Of a stretch of 64,000 nucleotides of DNA, positions 57,450-64,000 are shown in pieces (position 1 is the first letter of the stretch; each line of letters begins with the position of its first letter). The notes beneath the pieces are model-generated. The model was not told the DNA's origin. It made no database searches and was given only the letters and a program-made list of their open reading frames with translations. Origin of the DNA: Epiperipatus broadwayi (lineage: Eukaryota; Onychophora; Udeonychophora; Euonychophora; Peripatidae); NCBI GenBank assembly GCA_028023455.1, contig JAQFVV010012394.1, forward strand, positions 19,736,353-19,800,352. The letters are read 5' to 3'. Made by a program: the position numbers and the translations under genes.

Positions 57450-57545
57450 ACGTGAGAGGCCATGTGTGTTGGGAGTGATGGGTTGAGTTTTGACCCAGAA
57501 ACCTTCCGCTTTCCAGAATCCCGTATCACTGCGCTGAGCTTCTCA
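57450..57545 (-). repeat. tRNA-like / SINE head
   Basis: Minus strand: GAAGCTCAGCGCAGTGATAC (A-box region), CGGGATTCTGGAAAGCGGAA, and TCTGGGTCAAAACTCAACCC (B-box region). No closed acceptor stem, so a tRNA-derived repeat rather than a tRNA gene. Confidence 0.45.
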
Positions 57546-58166
57546 AAAAATACATTGCAATATTATTTTACAAAATACAGAAGCTTAAATATCTTTTAGT
57601 TTTATAGCAAAGTAATTTTTATTTATTGTTTTTGGGTTTATTTTAGATCTGTATATATTGTGAAATTGATTTTTTTTAAAAAGAAATTCCTTTTCTTTAA
57701 ATAAATTTGAAAAATGTTCTTTTTATTTTATAAAAGAAAAATCATTAGTTAATACTGCTCTTTTGTAAGCTCGTATTAAACCGAGATATAATAAAAATGA
57801 CACAGCTGCTGCGTCAAGCTGTTTCAAAATTTAATAACGGTAAAGTACATGCCACAAGAAAAAAAACAAAATACAATTTGAAAATTAATTTCTTGGGTGT
57901 AAAACTATTTTTTCTTTGTAATTTATCCACTATATATTAAGTAAACATTTATTTCAAAACCGACCCTTTTTTTGGTTTCTATTGAGATCACTTGTTATTT
58001 TCTCCTGCGTATTGATAAATCCATTTACATCATCAAATTTGTCGGTATATATATATGCATTTTAAAAATCTTTGATTTGTCATGAAGTTTGAAAATTAGA
58101 TTTCTTGTAATAATTTACGCTTAAGAAATAGATAGACAGGTAAAATATGACATAGATAAAAAGTTG
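57546..58166. other. Intronic DNA, no feature seen
   Basis: Nothing recognised. Confidence 0.4.
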
Positions 58167-58231
58167 TTCCTCATGGCCGTAGTAGATATCCGCCATTTCA
58201 CTTACACGGGGTTCAAATCCAGTCCTTGGAA
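58167..58231 (+). pseudogene. tRNA-Glu(UUC)-like relic
   Basis: TTCC...GGAA ends, TCATGGCCGTAGTAGATATC in the D-arm position (tRNA-Glu has TCATGGTCTAGTGG...ATTC), an ATTTCAC loop with anticodon TTC, and GGGGTTCAAATCCAGTC in the T arm. The anticodon stem is not paired and the total is only 65 nt, so it cannot be a working tRNA. A pseudogene or SINE head. Confidence 0.5.
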
Positions 58232-58863
58232 GTTTTTTTCAGATCATTAAACAAGCTTAGAATTTTTTTAGATAACTATCCATAACTAATTCAATATTTA
58301 TCAATAAATGGATGTCTATTTATTGTTAGATAGAAAATAAAAGTCGGAGGTTAATCTAAGTTTAGTCAGGTATGTGTAGATGAACTGACTAAAAAAATAT
58401 AACAAATCTTTCTTCACTGTTGGGGGAAGAGTAGGAGAGGGGAGGGTTATATTACTGCAGGCATTGAGATTATGAATATCTTTATCTCCAATTAATTACT
58501 CATGATATGTAGTTATTATCATTTATTGCTCGTTATTATTGTATTATATAAATCAGTGTTTCTTTTCATGGTGTAGATTCTTTGTTAATTCTATTTTTAA
58601 TGGTCTGTCTTGGTGTTTACTTATGCGCAATTAGGTTCTTTTAAAATTAAAATAAGCATATGTTTAGTGTTATTTTAACCTCATGGGTTACAAGGGCTGT
58701 TGTTCAGGGACACTTAAGTATGGAGGGGCAACAAGAGAACTCAATATTTAGAAATCTAAATTGCTGAGAGTACTTTTAACTATCAAACAGTTACAATACT
58801 TTTTAAAACTGAGTTTTATTTGCTTTTACTGTGATAATAAATAGAAACGCCACGTTTTGTCAA
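58232..58863. other. Intronic DNA, no feature seen
   Basis: Nothing recognised. Confidence 0.4.
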
Positions 58864-58934
58864 GTGTTGGTGGCCTAGTGGTTAGTGTAGCTGCCTTCCA
58901 AGCAGCTGGCCCGGGTTCCTTTCTCGGTCAACAC
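58864..58934 (+). tRNA. tRNA-Gly(UCC)-like gene or recent tRNA-derived pseudogene
   Basis: 71 nt with acceptor stem GTGTTGG/TCAACAC (6 of 7 pairs), D arm TGGCCTAGTGGTTAGTG, anticodon arm GCTGC-CTTCCAA-GCAGC (perfect stem, anticodon TCC), and T arm CCCGGGTTCCTTTCTCGG. The B box GGTTCCTTTC deviates from GGTTCGATTC at invariant positions (G and A of the loop), which argues for a pseudogene. Followed by ATGAGAAATAAAAAAAA, like an A-rich SINE or retrocopy tail. Confidence 0.65.
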
Positions 58935-61424
58935 ATTGACATATGAGAAATAAAAAAAAGCCAAGTTTTATACATCACAAGTGGAAGAAATTACAAATTT
59001 TGTTCTTCATTTCTTTTCTTTTTTCTATTTTAATTTAAAAGCAATAAGATTTCTTCAAATATTTGTTGACTCTATATAGGCATAATGAATTCCCAACAGT
59101 CCACAAATTAAGTGATGCTGATCTATATAGTATTATTGTTGTGGGCTGTTAAGTAATTTTAAAGTTTATTATTGGATTTCCTGTTGCAGTGCTTACTGTT
59201 ATTATTTGCATGGTTTATGAATTATAAAGACCTCATGGAATTTTGATTTATGCATCAGTTGCCCATACATATAGCCAATGGTTTATTAGAAATAGTCTTT
59301 AATGATTCTTGAATTTTTATATAATTAATACCTATCCCAAATAAGATTGGGATGTTTTTATGTTAGTGACTTTCAATAAACCCAGATATTACTTGACCAA
59401 TGGTTATCTGATAATTTTGACAAATTAACATGAATGTGTATTGTCATAAGAAAGAAATCCTGCAAGATTGAATAGTTTCAATAATCTTCCGAATTTGTGG
59501 TTTATGATGTCAAAAGCTGTATATTGGGAACTAATTGGATTTAATTTGGTATAATATGTGAATATTTATTTTTATATCATATATTAAATTTATAATCATT
59601 TCCTTCATATCTGTTCTTAATGTCCAAATTCTAGCAAATTTTATCAATATAGAAAGTATGTTTGATTAGTTATTAACGAGTGCAAATTTATTTACTTCAA
59701 GATAGACATAAATTAGTACATTATATATATGTTAAAAAAATAGTCTTATGAATCAGTTGCTAGAGAGGTCATGTGATGTTACTCAAAAGTTGATCCAGCA
59801 AACTTTAGTCTTATTTTTTTCTAGTGAACTAAATTGTATTGGAAGTATATGTTTAGAATTAGTCTGTGATATTTGGATTTTTTTGGGAATAGCTTTAAAA
59901 TTTGTTTGAATGGGCATACATATATAGTTTTAATATATATATGTATATTTTCTACTAACCTTATATTTGCTTTTATAATTGTGTATCATGTTAAATACAG
60001 ACTTATTTAAAAAAACAACAACTAAAATCTTTTAGTTATATGTAGTTTTTTTTTTAAAAAAAAGTAATATTGAAATATTTCACTTATTCTAGACTGCCAT
60101 CTTTATTTTTATCTTCTTTACTCAGTTACCTTATGTTTATTTACTATTACATTTTATATTTGTTAATTTATGACTCATATTATCTCTCCTGTATAAAATT
60201 TGTTCATTTATCTTGGACAATCACATCATTGTTTGCAGCAATATCACACCCCATTAGCTTTAAAGTTTGGGACAGTTTAATTTTCTGTATTAATTTCTGT
60301 AACCTTTTTTAAATATATGTAATTAAATGTAATTTTGTGTAACCATTTGTATAGTTTGTAATCAGTTATATGCATCTTATTGATGTGAACTTGTGATGTA
60401 ACCTATGACTTTTGTAAATATGTAATTATTTAAATTTCAATAAAACTCTTTTGAAAACATAACAACAACAATAAGCTGTTGCTGCTGCTGCTGCTGCTGC
60501 TAACTGACACTAGATGACAGTAGCAGCTATGAAAAATATTTCAAATAGACCGAAGAATCATTTCTGTGAAAATGCATTTTATCCATCCATGTTTGAACTG
60601 GATATTTTTGTTTTAAGCAGCCACCCATTAGTATCTTAGTCAACAAAGATGATTTATTCCTGTAGGTTATTTACAATATTATAGTCTTGCCTTCTCATTA
60701 CAAACATTGGATTAATAGTTTATTTGGGCTTGATACACAATGTCTAATTATTTTAGAGTCAAGAAAGAAATTCCTAGGGATAACAAGGATTCACCTAATA
60801 TATTTTTTTACCATTGAATAATAGTCATAATAATTTTATACAATTAAAGATCCCCATCATTGGTTTCAAAATGGTGGGAAGGTAGTCCAAAACAAGTGCT
60901 TTCCATCATTTCCTTTTTTATTTTACAAGACAAAAAAATCTAATTAGTATTTGATGTTTTAGGAATAGTCACTATTTCTTGCCAAAGAATACTAATTAGT
61001 CATAATCTCGTCATGGAGATTTGTTTAAACTGTATCCAATACCCATTAATTTACTCAATATTTGCATGATTAGATAGATGTAGACTAGAAAAACCATTAT
61101 TATCCAATGTGGATTAATACGAATTAAAAAACTCATGTTGTTTAGATCAAATAGTTTATGAATTACTCAATAGAGTAACAAGCAGTTGAAAATCATCATT
61201 GATGATAACCAAGGTTTATGGCTTAGTTGTAGTAATCTTATCATGTAATTCTTTATTTCCTTTGTAATATGATATACATTATAAAATTTTTATATACTAT
61301 TTTTTATTAGATTTCTTTTTCAATCTTTTTACCAGTCCTTAAAACATCAGTTATTGTGACTATTAACTATAGGATCTTTTATGCTTTTATAATGCAAATT
61401 TAAAACCAAAGTACATTACAGCTT
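58935..61424. other. Intronic DNA with a (CTG) microsatellite
   Basis: 60478-60501 is a (TGC)n run of about 7 units. The rest is AT-rich with no recognised feature; the 80-codon frame at 60070-60312 is hydrophobic but unsupported. Confidence 0.5.
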
Positions 61425-62085
61425 GTAAGTAGGAAATGGTAGAACAAAAAAGTATAGTGTTGGAATAAGAAATGGGAGATGGTAAAATAAAAAAACACAA
61501 TAGTGGGGAAAATCATAAGAAATGATATCAGTAAAGAAGCATAATAGTTGCATAAATAATGGGAGATGATAGAACCAAGAAGCATAATAGCTGGGTAAGT
61601 AATGGGAGATGGTAAAACAGGGAAGCATAATTATGGGATAAGAAATGGGAGGTGCTGGAATCAAATCGCATAATCGTGGGATAAGTAATGGGAGGTTATA
61701 GAATTGGGAAGCATATTCATGGGTTAAATAAAAAAACAGTAGTGGGGTAAATCATAAGAAATGATATGCATATATAATGAGAGATGATAGAACCAAGAAG
61801 CATAATAGCTGGGTAATTAATGGGAGATGGTAAAACAGGGAAGCATAATCATGGGCTAAGTAATGGGAGGTGCTGGAATCAAATAGCATAATCATGGGAT
61901 AAGTAATGGGAGGTTATAGAATTGGTAAGCATAATCATGGGTTAAGTAATAGTAGATGATAGAACAAAGAAACATAATAGCAGTAAATAATAGATAATAG
62001 AACAAAGAAGGACAATTGTGGATTATGAAATGGAAAATGGTAGAACAAAGAAGCGCAATAGTGAGATAAGTAATAATTAGCTGCC
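61425..62085. repeat. Minisatellite, ~46-bp unit with ~239-bp higher-order period
   Basis: About fourteen degenerate units of the type AAGTAATGGGAGATGGTA, AAACA(A/G)GGAAGCATAAT, CATGGG. Groups of five repeat as a block: GGGGAAAATCATAAGAAATG at 61505 and GGGGTAAATCATAAGAAATG at 61744 are 239 bp apart. Minus-strand frames through it (61400-61664) are by-products. Confidence 0.85.
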
Positions 62086-63256
62086 ACTATGTTTTAAATG
62101 TATTAGTCATGGTATTTTATTGTAGGTTATCTATGTAGTTTCCCGCAGTGGTTTCTCAAGCAATAACTCACAGTGGATTTTCCTTTGACAAAGAAATTAA
62201 CATTCACTACCAATTTTATTTTAAATATGGATAACTTTTTTTTTTAGATTTTCATTTTTTGAGTATGGAATTTTAAAAAAAATCTGTGTATTCATTTTAC
62301 ATTATATATATAAAATATGATTAAATAAGAACAAATAAATAAATTGGTCTATTATTCGAGTTCATAAGAGGCATGAGCAGTGAAAGTAACCAAGCTGGGG
62401 CAGGTACATGGACCTTGTGCAATGTACACAAATTTTATACGTATATATAAAGAATAAGCTAATTGAATTTTTACACATCATTTGTTCTTTTGACTATTTT
62501 AAGTGGAAAAAATAAATTAATTGGAATATTAGAAGTGTTGAAGGTAAAATTATTTTATTTTTTAATTTAAAAAATGTATGCATAGTAGGGGTGGTGGTGG
62601 ATATAATACTTGGCAAATAGAAATTGGGAATACTGTAGATCATGTGATTAGTTTTGACCATTCAGAAATGAATATATATAGGCATCAAATTACATAAGAA
62701 TAATTAATATTTTAAATTGAAAAATAAAATGATCACGTAAGGAGACAATATTGCCACTGATAAAAGATAGTTTGATTTGCTTATAAACTTTGAAAAACAA
62801 ATTATAAAAATTGATTCACAAAGATCACAAATAAAATAGATAATTAACTTCAGTAAAAAAATAAATCACCCAAATAATTTCTTATACTGAAATTTAACAG
62901 TATTTATATAAACACCCATTATTTATTGTAACAATAAAACAGACACAAAACTCCACTTTTAATATATATGTTATTTTTTTGCAACATTTAAAGTTCCAAA
63001 CCTTGTCGTAAATATTAAAATTCATGGATAACAGTGAACCACATAAACTCGCATATAAATATCATTACAAAATATGTAGCATGAAATTTCATTGTGACTG
63101 AATGACAGACACACATGGTTCTGTGAGATTAACATTCGCGCTATGGTTGGCCAGACCACTGTGTGTATATATATATATTAGTGTGTATTTGCACACATAT
63201 ATATATAATCAAAACAAGTTATAAATTTTGTAACTTGCTTTAAGCTTGCATTTTAT
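62086..63256. other. Intronic DNA, no feature seen
   Basis: (TA)n tracts near 63165 and 63203. Nothing else recognised. Confidence 0.5.
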
Positions 63257-63330
63257 GATCACTAAATGGAGCTTTACCAATACCTCCTAACAAGCTTTTG
63301 TTTACATAAATGCCGAGAGGGATCTCCCAG

Positions 63331-63378
63331 CCCTTCACTGACATGAGCCATAAGCTCGAAACCAGCTTGTCTGGAGGT
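63331..63378 (+). ncRNA. Hammerhead-like motif D1
   Basis: Stem I CCTTCA (63332-63337) with TGGAGG (63372-63377), 6 bp; stem II GAGC/GCTC with loop CATAA; GAAAC (63358-63362); GTC at 63369-63371. The 5' core reads CTGACAT before the stem instead of CTGATGA (equivalently CTGA-CA-TGA with a 2-nt insertion). Helices are fully formed but the catalytic core is non-canonical, so activity is doubtful. Confidence 0.6.
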
Positions 63379-63416
63379 GGGTGACAACGATAGAGATTAG
63401 TTTCTTGTCTCCCAGC

Positions 63417-63464
63417 CCTTCACTGACGTGAGACATAAGCTTGAAACCAGCTGGTCTGGAAGTG
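63417..63464 (+). ncRNA. Hammerhead-like motif D2
   Basis: As D1, with core CTGACGTGA (63423-63431), GAAAC (63443-63447) and a perfect 10-bp palindrome ACCAGCTGGT (63446-63455) as stem III, followed by C63456 (GTC). The palindrome could only pair fully between two molecules. Stem I has one mismatch. The same 2-nt core difference as D1 shows that it predates the duplication. Confidence 0.6.
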
Positions 63465-63559
63465 GGTGACAACGATAGAAATTTTGAATTCTATCTCTCT
63501 CGGCATTTATGTAAACAAAAGCTTGTTAGGAGCTATTGGTAAAGATCCATCTAGTGATC

Positions 63560-64000
63560 ATATATATATATATGTATTGAAAACATGCATATTAACATAT
63601 ATAGAAATAAAATTGATTCAGAAACTAAATTCTGGATGTCTAATACACATTTCTATATATATATGTATAAATGAGTGTTCATATATGTACATATGTTGAA
63701 AACATGTATTAGCATACACATGCGGCTGTGAGAAAATCGATTCAGCAACTAAAAGTTCTGGATTGTTCCTCCACAGCTGAGTTAATCAATCTAATTTTTG
63801 CTTTATTGGCGAAACTTGAGCTCACTTAATCATTTTAATGATCGATGTTTTAGGATGCCCAAGCAATTGATCATATAAGCTAATGGTAATTATGTGATGG
63901 TAATTGATGTCTTTAGATGATGATGACTTGATCATATCATCTGATGACAGCGACTGTGATATATGTTGATAGTATAGTTTAAGATAATACTTATGCAATA
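63560..64000. other. Intronic DNA, no feature seen
   Basis: (TA)n tracts near 63561 and 63655. CTGATGA at 63945 lacks the rest of a ribozyme. Nothing else recognised. Confidence 0.45.

Larger units (their letters stand above)
63257..63559 (+). mobile_element. Family D: MITE with 66-bp inverted ends and tandem hammerhead-like cores
   Basis: 63257-63322 and 63495-63559 are inverse complements with about four mismatches (GATCACTAAATGGAGCTTTA against the complement of TAAAGATCCATCTAGTGATC). The interior is two direct ~80-bp units (63323-63400 and 63408-63482), each with a hammerhead-like fold. A DNA-transposon-like exterior with ribozyme tandem interior is unusual; it also resembles elements with a central tandem array known from bivalves. 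Confidence 0.8.
3729..64000 (+). other. Probable first coding intron of the p110 gene
   Basis: Starts with a consensus donor (GTAAGG). No sequence encoding the expected continuation of the adaptor-binding domain, preceded by an acceptor, was found by eye. The interval is therefore interpreted as one intron longer than 60 kb. All later entries lie inside it. The alternative is that a small exon was missed. Confidence 0.5.

Noticed and set aside
61400-61664. Two overlapping minus-strand frames rich in Tyr, Phe and Leu
   Set aside because: They are translations of the minisatellite.
63940-63965. CTGATGA near the window end
   Set aside because: Followed by CAGCGACTG and no GAAA box.
1-64000. 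CRISPR arrays, operons, bacterial promoters or terminators
   Set aside because: The window is eukaryotic by splice sites, SINEs and LINEs; no regularly spaced identical repeats with unique spacers were seen.

Overview
The window looks like AT-rich, intron-dominated DNA from an invertebrate animal with a large genome. There are no bacterial-type operons. The long gaps hold (TA)n tracts, tRNA-derived SINE-like repeats, 5'-truncated RTE/BovB-like and other LINE copies, a Penelope-like element remnant and many foldback (MITE-like) elements. A cephalopod or other mollusc, or a chelicerate, would fit, but I cannot fix the taxon from sequence alone.

Only one conventional host gene is supported: a single + strand exon at 3568-3728. 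It starts at a strong Kozak ATG (3588) and encodes 47 residues that resemble the start of the adaptor-binding domain of class IA PI3-kinase p110 catalytic subunits. It has a good splice acceptor and a GTAAGG donor. No second p110 exon was found, so the following 60 kb is read as a very long first coding intron filled with repeats.

Layout: 1-3567 is upstream or 5' intron sequence with a hammerhead-bearing repeat at 628-886. 3.6-17.5 kb holds RTE fragments, repeat families A, B and C, and LINE copy 1 (8148-10254). 17.5-24.5 kb is a dense run of foldback elements. 25-38 kb holds SINEs and eroded RTE tails. 39.8-41.7 kb is LINE copy 2, about 99% identical to copy 1 over the shared part by eye. 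46-52 kb holds family B repeats and the largest RTE fragment (with an RT domain). 55.1-55.8 kb is a Penelope-like GIY-YIG fragment between inverted repeats. 57-64 kb holds tRNA-like sequences, a 46-bp minisatellite and a MITE with two hammerhead-like cores.

The most interesting signal is a recurring hammerhead self-cleaving ribozyme fold, type I arrangement, in at least three unrelated repeat families. Family A has a ~453-bp unit, with the best copy at 648-726. Family B has a ~350-bp unit, with the best copy at 51740-51794 on the minus strand. Family D is a 303-bp terminal-inverted-repeat element at 63257-63559. The shared elements are CTGATGA, a short stem II hairpin, GAAA, a very short or palindromic stem III, a cleavable NUH triplet, and a stem I that re-pairs across the core. 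Some copies keep the whole core and others have lost single invariant bases. This resembles retrozymes and the ribozymes of Penelope-like elements, and a Penelope-like remnant is present in the same intron. Activity is inferred, not shown.
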